A stretch of DNA of 64,000 nucleotides from Malus domestica (taxonomy: Eukaryota > Streptophyta > Magnoliopsida > Rosales > Rosaceae), in assembly GCF_042453785.1 (NCBI RefSeq), contig NC_091675.1, forward strand, positions 7,576,501 to 7,640,500. The letters run 5' to 3'. The notes beneath the pieces were generated by a model. It made no database searches, was not told the origin of the DNA, and saw nothing but the letters and a program-made list of their open reading frames with translations. Below are positions 21,191 to 34,958 of this stretch, piece by piece (positions within the stretch are counted from its first letter, which is position 1; each line of letters opens with the position of its first letter). The position numbers and the translations under genes were made by a program.

Positions 21191-23394
21191 GTGCGCACAA
21201 CTCAAAACTGGATGGTGGAGCGGTGGTGGTGGTGGTGCTAATCAGGGTTAGATGGAGGCCATGAAATCAAACCATCTAAACATTCTAATTTTTGTTTTTA
21301 TTAGATCGAATAATATTATTCGAGACATGTGGCAGAAGTTGACCTTTTCTTTGTTTCATAACTAATAATTTAGTTGATAATTACAATATGATTTTCTTGG
21401 TATTAACGTAACAGAAGATGTTAAATGTGGACGTTAATCTAGTTTAGTGTTTCTATAAAGAAAACTGTAGTAGGGTTTCTAGCTCAAAATAAATTGTCCG
21501 GGCATACAAAACCCCGCTTTGTAAACGATCATTTCGTCTTAATAGCGTTTAGTTTTTACTTTGTTAGCGAAGATCATGAGTTCAACTTTTGTTGGTGGAA
21601 GTTTCTTCTGTTGTTTCATACAATAAAAACTCTCTCGACAATCTTAATTTTTCTAACATGAACTTGTCTTCTCCAACTTTAGTATGGCATGATTCTCCTA
21701 TGGTAGCGGTTCGTACTGCTTTATTTTCAGACTATGTTAGCTTTCCTGGCTTCTGCTTCTCAAATTAATGTGCACATCGGCTTACATGTTTATCTCACTT
21801 TTTTTTCTTTCTTAACCTTGTGATGGTGCTTGTTTTGTTTTGCAAGTTTAGATCTTTAGATTCGGCTTTAGAGGAGTTAAGTTTCATGTCCCCCCTCTTT
21901 TCCTTGTATCTTTGTTTTTTATTTCTTTTTCTAGAAGGGTAAGGTTTATATCCCCCCTTCTTTTCATGTGTTTTTTTTTATATATCATTTTTCTTGTATT
22001 ATGAGAGATTAGGTATATGTACCCTTGATTAGGTGCACCCTTTATTCGATATCAATAAAATTTTCCTTGTACCGTCGAGGTTTTCTAGAAAGAAAAAAAA
22101 AAGGTAGTACACGACCCCTTTGATTTACCAGTTAGCTCTTAGTCAAGTTATAAGATTTCAAGTTCAAATCTCTCTATCAAATATTCCCCATTGATAACGA
22201 AGAAAAATAAAGTATCCATATCGAGTTGGGTATCCATATTGTGGATCAACCATATGTTAGTTCTTAAACCCAATATTAAACGCGGGTTTGTATTAATATA
22301 CATATTAATATTGAGTTCGATGCTCATATCCTAATAGAGCTAGCTCACCTTGTCGAATTAATCAGAACTTTTGAATGCGAAATTTGTATACATTATATGC
22401 ACAATACTGTCAAATATATAAAAACGTTGATGAGTCAGTATCAGGTCAAATTAAGTTAAAAAGTCATGGCCAAAATCAATCAAAATAATTTCAATTTACA
22501 ATCAATCAACTTCTAATTTTCCGTTGAGTATTAGTTAAAATTAAAGAGATAAACACCAAAAAATCCTTAAAACAATTACAGAAATTGTGATCTAAAAATC
22601 ACAGGGAAAGATAAAAACAATGTCAGAACGATCCATACGATGTCAGAACAGTCTATGTGCCCGCATTATTTTGCTCATAATCTGAAATAATGAGTGGATG
22701 CTGTAAAAGACGTGATCAACCAAAATCTAAACGTGTGCAAGAATGGCACTAATGATATCTCCACCAATTCGTTCACAAAACATGTGGAAAGGCCAGCTTC
22801 ATCATCGATGGATGACAACAAATTGAATACAGTTCGTGCAATATATTATTGTTTCTGAAAAAAGGAAAGGTCATTAATATTTATTCTCATCTAACGTACA
22901 ACAACAATTTTAATCTGGATCGCCCTTTCAATGGTTTTCTTAATTGAGAACAAGCAAAGGTCACATACTCTCTGTGTTGAAAAATATATATTTTTAAATA
23001 TTTGTTTTTTAATTTTTTTATGAGAGGAGTTATTTATTTTTAACAGTTTGGCAGACATCCCAAGAAAAATAAGGGTTGGCAGTAAGAAAAGAGAGAGAGA
23101 ATGAGTTGAGAGGGTATTGATAAAGTGATATAGCTGTGAGGTTTAAAAAAAATCAGTAAAAAAAAATTTGTACAAAATTACTTTAACGTCCACATTGTTT
23201 TCTTTTATAATATCTTCTTTCAGTTTTGTATTAGAAGGCATAATAGTAATTTTATTAGTTTTTGGTTGACAAACAGTATTTTATTAATATTTAGTTTAGA
23301 TGAAAAATAAAATTGGGACCTTTCTACATTGAAAGAAAATTTGTAACCAAATCAATAGTTTTTTTTTGTCAAAATAACTTCTTCTTTTTTCTTT

Positions 23395-23645
23395 GGAAAC
23401 GCAATGATAGATTTCATCAAAATGAATAAAGGTTTGATATCACAATACAAGCACAAAAGGGCGGAAGTAGCACCCACAACTCAACCTTAACAATCTATTA
23501 CAAAGAGATCCATCCGAAAGTCAAGAGGTTCCTCGAACCAAGACCGAGTGACAATATCGCATAGATCAAATTTTGCAAGGCGTTGGGCCAAATCATTAGC
23601 TTGACAACGAACATGGGAAATAGTTAGTGGTTCATTTTCGATGGT
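23395..23645 (-). mobile_element. L1-type LINE 3-prime fragment with RNase H-like end
   Basis: The minus strand translates to HVRCQANDLAQRLAKFDLCD followed by a Trp-Phe-Glu-Glu-Pro block and a stop. This is the typical C-terminus of plant L1-like elements with an RNase H-like domain (HVxRxxNxxAHxLAK). A 3-prime tail with TTTATTCATTTTGATGAAATC follows. Only the last 50 or so codons remain. Confidence 0.65.
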
Positions 23646-24754
23646 TGATCTTTAAAATCAATTTATATTATCTTTATTAATAAGTGATTTTCCAATTATG
23701 AGACAAATCTTGTGTAATATATAGTTGTGAGATGTGATTGTCACATCAACTTGCTATATTATTATGATCGAATGTTCACTCAAACAGCGCAATTCTCTTG
23801 CAAAATCCATCTCATACTAGACAAAACCCTAAAACCTCATCATATAATACATTAACCTAGGAGCAATTTTCATCTAATTTTGATTACAATTATATAATTG
23901 TGTAAGTTGTTAGCAGTTGCTTTGTATATCAGTTGTTTGTGTGGGGGTTAGATGAGAAGTCGAAGTAGTTCGAACGTAGAAAAGTGGTTTCCATAAATTT
24001 AATTTTGCTCTGCTTATAATTTGGACAAGAGTGTGCTGTTGAATCATTATCGGTTCCAAACCTAAACAAAGTTTATTACGTACGTGCACAAATATTATAA
24101 AAACCAAAGAATATTAGGTCCATTAAATAATTAATCAGATCACCACCTAGCAAAATGTAAATAAAATAAAAATAAAACCCCAACAAGAAAAGCAACATAT
24201 AAAAAATATTGATGTGGCCCTATATTATCTTGTGGAATAAAGCTTTAGTCCCTGCTGTGTTCATTATGTTTTAAAGTCTAAACCCTAATGCTTTTTCTTA
24301 TTTTTTTTTTTTTTGAACAGCATGCTTTTTCTTATTATTTAAACTATAATATATGGCAATTGCTCTCATGTAGTCCATTTGGGGCACATCCTGCTTTTCT
24401 TCTGCAGGCCATTAATTGTCCTTACTTAAATTAACTAAATAAATAAGTGATCAACTCTTTCCAACAAGAGAAAAAAAAATCATCAACTCGTAATATTATG
24501 GTTTTTAACTTTTAAGCATATTTAATTTAATTTAGTCGCTAAAAAACAATAGGAGGAACATAAAGTTACATCACAGCCTCACAGGTAGTAATGCTACACA
24601 TGGCAAATTAATTAACTATTAAAATTTGAGGTTCGTTTTGGTATGTAAATTAAAAAATAATGATTTTTTTAAAAATTATTAAAAAAAAGGAAATCCAAGC
24701 TTTGTGATTTCTTAGAAGGACCAAGAGATAAAATTGAAAATGAATTATTGGAAA

Positions 24755-24826
24755 TGTGGCTGCTGGGGTTTGAGCCCAGTTCTCCACGGCCACAATGTGG
24801 AATTCATACCACTAAAATTGGTGTTG
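24755..24826 (-). pseudogene. tRNA-His (GUG) pseudogene
   Basis: On the minus strand the D-arm-to-acceptor part is nearly intact: TTTAGTGG, GAATTCCAC, the anticodon loop TTGTGGC with GTG, CCGTGGAGA, a T-arm CTGGGCTCAAACCCCAG and CAGCCACA. The 5-prime acceptor strand reads CAACACC instead of the expected GTGGCTG and cannot pair. The anticodon stem has an A-C mismatch, and the T-loop TTCGA is changed to CTCAA. It is therefore not a working tRNA; it is a relic gene or a fragment of a tRNA-derived insertion. Confidence 0.75.
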
Positions 24827-25349
24827 AGCGACATACTAGCAAGGATGTCCGCGCAATGCTATAGGTTACAACAAAAGTTAATAAAAATATAAAGTTTCTT
24901 GATATGATAAATATTTTTAAAATTGTACCACAATCATTTATATCCTACAAACTATATAAAAGATTGAAGTTTACGAACAAATTATGATCTTCCAAGCCAA
25001 TATATATCTCAAATACGAGAGTCTCAATAAAATTAAGAAGACAATTTCAGATTTAATAACAAGTTAACAGATTTTCAAAGTTAATGACTGCAATGTCACG
25101 TAAAATTTACCTTTATTAAACTTTTCTTTTAAAATAAAATTTTAAAAAGGTTTGTTGATTTAACTCATTTCGTGCAGGCCATGCATAAAATATTCATAAA
25201 AAACAAATTACAAGCGTAATGTTGCAATAAAGACGTACGTTAAACAGATCTGCTTGTATAACAAATTAAGATGGAGACACACTACGTGTATTTATTTGAT
25301 TAGGGCAACCTAACTTCATCCTCTTCGTTGCGTAATTGATTATTATTAT

Positions 25350-25569
25350 GGAGGTGGATTGTTTGTCTTTCTATTTCCATATTCTTCTCATCTCCTCCTG
25401 TTTGTGTGGTTACCATTAAGCCATATTAATATTTTATATTGATTTTTTTATAAAAATAATAAAACAAAAAGTAATAGGAATATAAAATGTTGACGTGGCA
25501 TAACCGTAACCACACAAAACAGGAGGGGATGAGAAAATATGGAAATGGGAGGGCAGACAATCCACCTCC
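25350..25569. mobile_element. MITE, 220 bp, long inverted repeats, TATTATTAT flanks
   Basis: Arms of about 90 bases start GGAGGTGGATTGT on both strands and share ATTTCCATATT and CTCCTGTT(T)TGTGTGGTTAC. The flanks are TATTATTAT at 25341-25349 and 25570-25578, which suggests a 9-bp duplication as made by Mutator-like elements, but that flank is low-complexity. Confidence 0.65.
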
Positions 25570-26208
25570 TATTATTATTGCGATGGATGAGAGAAAAATA
25601 CAAAAGGAAATTAAACACACGAAAGATGTGCAAGCAAAACATCACAATCATATACACAATGAGTTTACAAACAAGATGCTTCAATTTATGTGCTCTGATT
25701 TTTCAAAATAACAAGAAGTTTTTATGTGTAACAACATGAACACTTGTCACGTGATGTATCATTGCACGTGTTATAATATAGATGAATAAAATGACTTATA
25801 TGTCTCATTTTGAAGCAATCTTTCAATATACTGAGAATAAAATCACATAATGTCACTATTTCACTTAAACTACAACGCATGATCACGTTTGAAAAATCTC
25901 TCCAAAATAACCAAAAGCCTTGAAATGAAAATTTGAAATTGCATTCAAATACGCTTAGCCAAGTTGTCAACTTTGAATTCCTATAATTATAATTCAAATT
26001 AATTTGGTGTACATTATTCAATTTATCTTTCTTTCGTCAAAATAAAATTTTAAAATTGCATAAAAAGAGTTTCTTTGAAAAAGTATTTTCGTGGAATTGC
26101 CAAATATCCTTTAAAATGTAGAGAAAAAAAAAAAAGTAAAGAAATATATAATTGGGGGTCGAAAAAGTGATGAGTGTGGATCCACCAATATAAACGACGT
26201 CGTGATCA

Positions 26209-26310
26209 CCAAATTCCTGCCCTTTCAAGTTTCAAGTTTCTGTGGATTCGATCCTTTACCAAATTCCTTCCCTTTCAAGTTTCAAGATTCTGTGGATTCG
26301 ATCCTCTGCC
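26209..26310 (+). repeat. 52-bp tandem duplication
   Basis: ACCAAATTCCTGCCCTTTCA... recurs as ACCAAATTCCTTCCCTTTCA, each followed by AGTTTCAAG and TTCTGTGGATTCGATCCT. No role is evident. Confidence 0.75.
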
Positions 26311-27779
26311 AAATTCAAGGGTTTTGTTTTTGTGGATAAAAAACTTGTGTACTCAAATCCTCTTTTCTTTTTATTTATTTTTTAATTTTGATTATCCTTC
26401 TCTTCTTCTAAAAAATAATTTCTAATGAATGAGTTGAGTAGCAAATAAAAATGCACAAAACATCCAATCCAGTTTTTCTGAATAAAATTAGTGGTTAGAG
26501 TTTTTCCATGAACTCACTATGTTTTGTGTTGAGGCATTTTCTTCTCTTTTTAGTGTAACTTATGTATAACGATATATTTATATTAAAATGTGAGAGTTTG
26601 AATTAAGTCACTCAATGAACATGTAATATAGTTTGATATTGAACTCGTCGTTAACGAGATTCAAATATAACCTCACATTTAGAAGTGAATATGAATCTAA
26701 GTAGCTCATTACCATAGCTTAAAGTAGTAACATCTTTTGTAATATAAAAAGTAACTTGCGTATAATTTTTTATTTATATGTTACTATATTTGAGTAATAC
26801 TCCTAGTTAAAATATTTTATTTACTAGGAAAAATGTTTAATTTCTTTGATTACTATGTATTTTAGATAAAAATGTTTATAGGTTCCAAAAGCACTTCAAG
26901 TGCTTCCTGCAAGAAGTACCAATTATGTGTTTCTTATAGGAAGCATTTCAAGTGCTTTTCCAATATTCACTTTTGCATTTTTACTAAGGATTGGTTCCAA
27001 AAATATTTTCACAAAAAAAAAAACGATTTCAACCATTTTAAAAGCAGTTCGAAATGAGTTCTAACTAAGACTTAAAACTTGTTCTCAATAGTTTGTTTAT
27101 GGTGTTTCTATTCTTAGGGCAAATTTAATCTAAACTGCTTATACTTATTTTTAATTGCGCTCTTATTTATTTTGACGTAACATGAAGTTATATGTACACT
27201 ATCGTTCAATCGCTGACGAGTTAGTATTCTTTACTATTAGAATATAGATTTATGAATGCGTATTAGATATGTATGGATAAATAGTGTATTTTTGTATGAA
27301 TATGTAGTTTTCATCCACATAAGTTGACTCACTTATTCACACACTTCAAAATCCATCTATCTGAATCTGATAAGCAAAGTGAAAGAGACCCACTTCATCA
27401 AGTCTTCAATCTCAAGGCGGATTGTAATTTACTTGGCCCTAAAAAAAGTTAATTAAATAAAAACAGTCCTAGTTTTAATTATTTAAAAAAAAAACTATAA
27501 TTTGAGGTTGGACGGCGGCTGAGGTGGCGAAGTTGGTGCGGGGGCCGGTGAGGGGTGACATGGTAAACCAATATTTGACCATGTCGTCACATGCCTCCAC
27601 AGCCGTCGATCATCGACTCTTTATGTGATACAACGGCTCAAAATTCTCCGAGCTCATTTTCTCATTCGGACGGCACAACACTTTGGCTGTTGCTTGTTTG
27701 TTCGAATTAAGCTTCCAAAGCAGGAAAGAAATAAACTCCAAAATTGTTAAAAATTAAATAAAAAAAAAAAAAAAAATGA

Positions 27780-27840
27780 AAGTCCAATATTTCAAGGACT
27801 TCTCTTTAAGCCTTGAATCATTCCCTTCACACGGGCCTTT

Positions 27841-27878
<38 letters not shown>

Positions 27879-27991
27879 TAAAGGAAAAGCCATCTTTCCT
27901 TTCTCTCTCTAGAGTTTTAAAAAGCTCCAACTGTTGGCTTCTGGGTATTGGAAGGAAGAAGAAGAACAAGGAGAACAAGGAGGAGAAAGAA
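27780..27991 (+). other. Probable non-coding first exon of the RING-H2 gene
   Basis: A CT-rich leader-like stretch with a (CT)n run at 27846-27873 ends GAAATAG at a donor GTAAAT (27992). The next acceptor, TTGTTACAG at 29695-29703, lies 25 bases before the ORF start. A 1.7-kb leader intron is common in this kind of gene. Inferred from splice signals only. Confidence 0.45.
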
Positions 27992-29727
27992 ATAGGTAAA
28001 TTTTAACTCCTATCTAAATTCAACGATTGTTGAATTGTATTGGGTTTTCTTCAGCTTTAAAAAAAAAAAAATTCCATCTGGGTTTTATCTCTGGTTATCG
28101 TTTCTGGTTTGGGTAGCTGCTGCGTTTGCTTCTTCATCATCATCTTCTTCCTTTTTTCTCCAAACTTTTTCATTATTTTTAAATATATAATTTTTGGTGA
28201 GGAGTTCTGAATTCTGATCATTTTTTTCAACTGAGTTATCTTCCTTACCAATAAAAATAAGCACTTTTCAAGTCCAAAAGTGAAAATTTCTGTTGGGTTT
28301 GTTGGAATATATATGGAGGAGAAATGATGATAAACTTTCCCCTCCTTTTTACTGGTTTTTATTTTCTAAAATATTCAGCTTTTTCCTCTCTTTTTTCAAG
28401 TCCTGAAAACACGGGGAGGGAGTCTTTGATCAAAATAGAAAATAGGATCATTGTGTGGAGAATAATTCAAGAAAAAAAGGGGTTTGTGGCCACTTTTTTG
28501 GGATGATATTATGGGGCATGTGGCCATCTGGAGTCCTTTTTTTACTCCTTGCTTTTCTTCCTTTTTATGTTTTGACACAATCAAAATTCTGGGTTTTTGG
28601 GTTCTCTTTCACAGGAAAACAAAAAACATCGGATTTCTCTTTGTATCATCAATGACATAGCTAATCCCAACAGAGGTCTTAATTTGCTTATTGTTGCCTT
28701 TTAATGCTTAATCCTGCGTGTTTGGGCTTCTAATCATCTGTTTTGTTGCATGTTATATGTATTTTCTTTGTCTAATTGTTATTCTGTTTTCTGCATAGAA
28801 ATTATGCTTGTTTCGATGTTTCATGGATTGCTAGTGCTCTGAGTTCTGGAGTTTTTGTGATGTAGTTTGGAGGTAGGATACAAAATGGTTGATAATGGTC
28901 ATGACGTTTATGCATTTTTATAGAGTAGACATGAGTACAGATAATGAATTCCAAAATAGTTTGTCGAGGACAGTTTTAATCGTGTATGATGGAATAATCA
29001 ACGAAACGGTTATGGTAAAGTAAGAAAATTCTCTTATAATGTCAATGGCATCTCAGCCGCTGTCGAATTTTTAAAGGTGAAAGAAGGGCTTATCCTTTAT
29101 AGTAGAATAAGGATTCCGTGCCTCTGACTAGGAAACTTGTTTGTGGGGACTATTACTTCCAGCAGAGGAAATGCATCAGTATTTCTGGCCTCCAGCTTAC
29201 TTTGTCATCAAAAGATCTGGAAATTTAAACCTTAATGGATAGTTGAAGTGAGAACCTTAATCAGATTCCAAGTTTTGCAGCCACGAAGTTTTGTTGGATT
29301 CTTCGTAACTTTTTGGTTTACATTGGATTCTTGTTACTTTCCGCAACGAATGAGTGACTCATTTCTCCGTTAACATTTTTGTGTGTAGTTTTGCCTACAT
29401 ATGTGACATAGTGTTTGCAAATGTAACATATGAAACATATTTTGTTTTGTTTATACCTGTCCGTTACAGTTTTCTTAGGATTATTAGTTTTGAAATGTCT
29501 GCAATTTTGTTTCCTTGTTTTTCCCCCTACCAAAAAAATTGCCAATTTTGAGCACCAAAGTTTCTTTGACTACCGTATGATACTTCACCATCTAGATCTA
29601 GATTGTCTATCACTAAAATTCTTCATGGAACTTGGAAATTGATGTAATTTTACTTGTAAAATGGTATCAATGATCTTAAATTTTTTTGTTACTGTTGTTA
29701 CAGAATTGAAACATACGACCAACATAC

Positions 29728-32183
29728 ATGGATGAGTTTTCGGGTAAAAGAGCTGAGAATGGGCTCATCTCTAAAAAGGGATCTGGTCTTGGTTTGAGGG
29801 AAACCCCCAATAGACACCGCAATGCTCAGCTCTGTAGCCGACTGGGATGCAGTGGAAGATTGAACTCTGTGAAAAGTGCTCAAGTTGAAAAGGCCAAACC
29901 GTCAAGGCCAGCATTTCGCTCTTCGTCAAGCGGGAAAGAGATAATTGGAAGTTCCTCGAGGTCTTGCGTTGGTGTTGGCAACACAAGAAACTCCATTTCA
30001 GAACCTTATAAAAAGCTATCTTCTAATTTGGATACTGATTCATCTGAAACCAGTAGTGTTCAGGATGATCCAGAAGTTTCAGAAATCGCTCCGCCACCTG
30101 GAAAAATTCAAAGAGGGTTGCACCTTGAATCTAAAAATTCTGTGTCTAGTGAAATCACCTTGATGGAAGTTGGAAGCTCCCGTGTAGAATCAAATACAAG
30201 GTCTCGAAGGAGTTTTAATCAGAGATCTGGATTGCGCAGCCAAGATTCGATAGTGGGTTCTAATGTTTCTATGGGACCTAAAGGCACCATCCAGACACGG
30301 GCTAGCACAGCCAGGAATGGTTTAAGAAGTCTAAGATGCAGTTCAGTATCTGACGTTGTCCCGTCCAGTTGTGCATCATCAGATTCAAGCCTTGGTCAGA
30401 GAGAGACCATAAAGAAAAGAACTTCCGAAGGAGAAAGTAGTTCTGCTGCTAAGGGGAAGAAGATGAATGGGTCATCGTCAGCACAAAATTCCAATTCTAG
30501 CCATGGCATCTCAATTTCTGCTGATTCAAGAAGAGCTAGAAATATGCCTTCTAACAGGGATAACAATGGTGTTGCATCAGTTAGGACTCGGAGAACTGTC
30601 ACTGGTCACTCGAGGGGAAGGCTGCTTCCTAATCAAGGAAGTGGAAACAACTCGTCATCCAATGGATTCTCTGCAGTTGGCCCACATACATCTCAACCTG
30701 AAATGTCTATCAACTCAAATGCTTCTAGTTCATCACAACAGTTATCTGCTGAAGTTCCTTTAATTCGGCAGAATTCTTATAGCCGGCCAGGTAGTAGCAG
30801 TGGTACTTTACATGGCATTCTGCGAGCTGGTGCTTCAGATGTCGGGTCTTCCCGCTCTCTAATGAATCAGGATGGACTGCGACGCTACAACATGGATGGG
30901 ATAGCGGAGGTATTATATGAAATTTTGACGAACATTTGTGTGGTCTTACAACGTGTTGCCTTGTATGGGAAGGAGCACTAAAGAATTTACGTAGTTGTGC
31001 CTTCATTTCTTAATCTGTTTATCTCAAACAATTGTGCAGGTATTGCTAGCACTCGAGAGAATTGAGCACGATGAAGAGCTATCATTTGAGGTAGTTATTA
31101 ACTTATTATAGATTTTTGTGTTTGCATGATTGAATTTTTGTTCTTTAACTGATCTTTTTTCATATTTCAGCAAATACTTGTTCTCGAGACCAATTTGTTC
31201 CTGAATGGCCTAAACATCTACGATCATCACAGAGACTTGAGACTGGATATTGACAACATGACATATGAGGTTTGCTATTGTTGTCCACTGCGATTCATTT
31301 CACAGAGAAATAATCCGTAGTATGTCTCATTGTTCATTTATGTTTGAATAATATTCTGAACTGGTCAGGGTGCATCTGAACCTTTTGTTATGATCAGTGC
31401 CTCTGTAATGAATCAATTCGACTAATCAACTAATGCATGGTTTAAAATACTATAGTAGGTTTAACTTTTTTATCTTCATCTGTTTCATTTACGGTATTCA
31501 CCTACTTGGATGTCAGGAATTATTAGCTCTAGAAGAGAGGATGGGTACTGTCAGCACAGCATTGCCAGAAGAAGCATTGTCCGATTGCCTTAAGAAAAGT
31601 ATCTATCAGTCTACACCCCAAGAAGATGCATCTGTAAGCTGCGATGGGAAGAAGGAGGATGTCAAATGCAGTATCTGCCAGGTCCTTTTCCAATAGCTCT
31701 GATCTTTTTTTCTTTTAAAACCAAGTGTAATTATGTAGCAGCACCTCTAAGTTTAAGAAAATTGGGCTCCTGATGATTATTTAATGCTATCGTAGAGGGG
31801 TTGCCTCCCGAAGTTTTCACCCTGAACCTACACTAGTGCAAGGCAGTTCCTTGGATAAGTTAGAAGTTATAACTAGCTCAGCATGCTTCCAAATGTTGTT
31901 TAACATGTCATAAAATTCAGTGTGGATCTAATCAGATATACTTTAGATTTGTTTCGGGTCGTACTAGTTGAATCTAATTCTCTATATATAGAGTAATACT
32001 TATCAGTCTATCTTTTCATAGGAAGAGTATGTGGCTGGAGATGAAGTTGGAAGATTGCGCTGCGAGCATAGCTTTCACATTGTCTGCGTAAACCAGTGGC
32101 TGCGGCTTAAGAATTGGTGCCCAATATGCAAGGCAGCGGCAGCACCAGCACCAGCACCCTCACCGTCGCCACCCTCCACATAA
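29728..32183 (+). CDS. RING-H2 E3 ubiquitin ligase, MBR1/MBR2-like
   Basis: Five coding exons (29728-30909, 31040-31090, 31171-31269, 31517-31681, 32022-32183), all phase 0, give 552 residues. The long Ser/Arg-rich first exon is probably disordered. The small middle exons encode a helix (VLLALERIEHDEELSFE, then a block with DHHRDLRLDIDNMTYE), the conserved segment before the RING in this family. The C3H2C3 RING-H2 is at residues 495-535: CSIC, then C-E-H-S-F-H-I-V-C, then CPIC, with normal zinc-ligand spacing. The tail is an Ala/Pro repeat from GCACCA codons. It transfers ubiquitin from an E2; the closest known group includes MBR1/MBR2, which promote turnover of the Mediator subunit MED25, and Arabidopsis At4g31450. 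The substrate here is unknown. Confidence 0.9.
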
Positions 32184-34500
32184 TTCGGTCATTAAATCAT
32201 TTGGAGGAAAGACTTCCTCATTGTATCTTTCTTCTTTATAAAGTTTACCCTTTCCATGTACATATTGATTCTCTTCCGTCTCATCTCATTCAACTAATAA
32301 ATCCAACCTGTTGGGCTTACAGCCGGAATCCGCATTCACTTGTGGAACTGTGAATACATACAATTATACAAAGTGGTGCTGTTTCTTCAAACGTGTTTCT
32401 TTTTCGGTTTTCAGTTTACAAGGCATCGTTTTGGTGCTCAAGATGTCGGGTTTTTAGTTATCCCAACTATTTTTGGCAATGATCGTTACAGAATTCTCCA
32501 TAATCTACAACAGAGCTCATTTTTTCAGTACAGTTCGATAATTTACCATTCGTTTTTCAAACTTCATTCTACTAAACCGACGCGTATTATCGGATGAGAT
32601 GGCTGCCGTCTGTTAGTCATGGCATTCGAATGTCACCGGAATCTGATCTTGGACAAATTTTGAAAGGGGGTTGTAAAGTGAATAAAAATTCCGATTCGAG
32701 TAAGTAATTTGATGAGATTGTCCGACAGAACAATTTTGATGCTGTCATGTGTTTGTTCAAGTGACATGGGAAAAAGTTAGATCCTACGATTCGGTCTCCC
32801 TTGGAAAGGATGAGGCGACTTTGCTACTGCCCAGAATGGTCACATGTAAGGCCAACATTTGATGTTCCAAACTCCAAGAGATGGCAACAGTTCTCTGGTC
32901 CTGTATTGTACTTGTGCGTTTGTACGTTCAATCACATGCTCATGAGCTTGTCTTTTTAAGCAGCTCATATCGACCCGTTACATAACTTACATTTTCTCGA
33001 ATTCTTGAGTACACGTCCAATAGTAGAACTCGAAAGTACATTATACTCTTGAATTTTTGAATTTTTACCCTAGAAACCCACATAAGTTACTTATAACCAA
33101 TAAATAAAAAGGAAAAGAAAACTCAAGTCGCAGTTGTATACTCTTAAGTCTCTTTCATCTCATGGTCAGTCAAGTGGAGATTTTCTATAATGCTCTGGAG
33201 TATTATGTACTTTGGATTTTTAACTATTAGATCATTGTTCAAAAACACAAAAACTAAAATCTAACGGTTAAAAAACTCGAAATGTCCATTTCTCCGGAGC
33301 ACCTTTAGACTATTTGTAGTCATGTGACCAGAGAAACAAAGATTGTGCGAGACATGTTACATAAGAGAAAGCAACATAAGACGAATAATGCAAATATGGT
33401 GCAAAACCAGGAAACAGCCCAAAAGTCGAAAGCAGTTTGCAAAATCCTGTGGTGCTATTTCAGGAAAATATCCAGAGCCTTTTTATCCACCGTGGAACTG
33501 CAATAACTGAGGGGTTTCCATAAGCTTCTACTTTCTCAGGTAAACATGGGTGCCGTCAAATGAAGCCACATATATCTGACTGGTCTTTTTCTTTCCACTG
33601 CAAACCTAACAACCAATGACAACAGTTCCAAAGACAAGTGAAACCTACGAAAATGATCCCAACACCCACATCATATATGTTGAAGAAACCAAGAAACCAA
33701 TGTTTTTTTTTTTTCTTTTGTTTCTGAAATTCTGCTTTTGCTTCATTGTTTGTAACTGAAAAGTGAAAACGGTTTAACCGTCACGTCATTGGTCAAAAAA
33801 TACAATAACCAAGATTCAACGGTTAAAACCAAGGTTGTGCTACTTATGAATCTGAAGCTTCCCAGAAATTGCAGAACAATGAAGGTGCAGAAAACTATGC
33901 CTCAAACGTCCTGTTATTGGTCAGTAAGTTTTATTACAAGATGATTACAGAAAACAATAGATGCAAATGAAATAAAAAATAAAAATGGAAATACCAAAAT
34001 TAATTTACAGAGATCGATCAGAATTACCACGAGAAATTAACACAAAAAGGATGATCAAAGTTGAAGCTTGAAAAAGAAGAGGAGAAAAGAGGACAGAAAC
34101 AGTGCATGTTGGTAAGCAAGGATTATACGACTGATGAAATGGAAAAGAAAGAGAACAAATGGGGCATATGAAAACATGTTTCGTTTCATCAACAGGAAAT
34201 ATAAAACAGCTTACTAATTACAATCAATTTGACAGTAATTAAGATTTAGAAATGTGAATTATTGTGTTTCTGTGCGTACTTGCAGAAATATATCAACTGT
34301 TTTGCATGATCAAAGGTTAAATATGCATTCGCAGATGTCAACCAGAACACATGAGCAGTGAACGATAATTTGGCAGTTAAATATTTTGAGTGTCATTTAT
34401 GAACACTAAAGCTAAACTAATGCCGTCGAGGACAGCTCAATTGATGTCGATGTGTTATTGATATTGAAATTTAAATCAATTCTAAGATTCTAAAATACAT
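32184..34500. other. Intergenic: RING-gene 3-prime region and repeats
   Basis: The first few hundred bases are likely 3-prime UTR. A short inverted-repeat element lies at about 33191-33296 (CTCTGGAGTA... facing ...CTCCGGAGCA, with TTTTTAACTATTAGAT facing ATCTAACGGTTAAAAA). No gene is supported in the rest. Confidence 0.45.
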
Positions 34501-34958
34501 ACAGAGCATACTGCAGCTCTTACACAAGCAATTGTACCTCTCACCGAGCTACAGAACACAGTCCCTGCAAAATTTTCTTATATTTCTTCCATTGGCTGCA
34601 ATTACACGAAAGCGTGAGATCTGGAGCGGTAGCAAATACAGCAGCATCTATGTTAAACATACAACAGAACAACCAAACATGGGGATTCAGTTTGAAAACA
34701 CCCTTGAATGGCTGCAGTTAGATAATTCTGGATGGATCCTGGCGGCAAGAAAATACAGACATTTGATGCTCAAACAGATGATTTCACCGTGCAATACCCG
34801 GAACTTTACCCACTCAGGAACCATCCGGTGCGTCCTGGCAATGGGATTACAATTATTTGAACCATTGATCTCCAACAACTGGTGATCTCAGGACCTTTGA
34901 ACCAGAACGGACTGACCCAACCACAACTTTGGGATGAACTTATCTTCACAAGGATCTT

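Larger units (their letters stand above)
19483..27760. other. Gene-poor intergenic interval
   Basis: Over 8 kb of AT-rich DNA holds no supported protein gene. Seen in it: a possible non-coding first exon at 21035-21190, a LINE tail at 23395-23645, a tRNA-His relic at 24755-24826, a MITE at 25350-25569 and a 52-bp tandem duplication at 26209-26310. The remaining open frames are short, hydrophobic or start on non-ATG codons. Confidence 0.55.
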
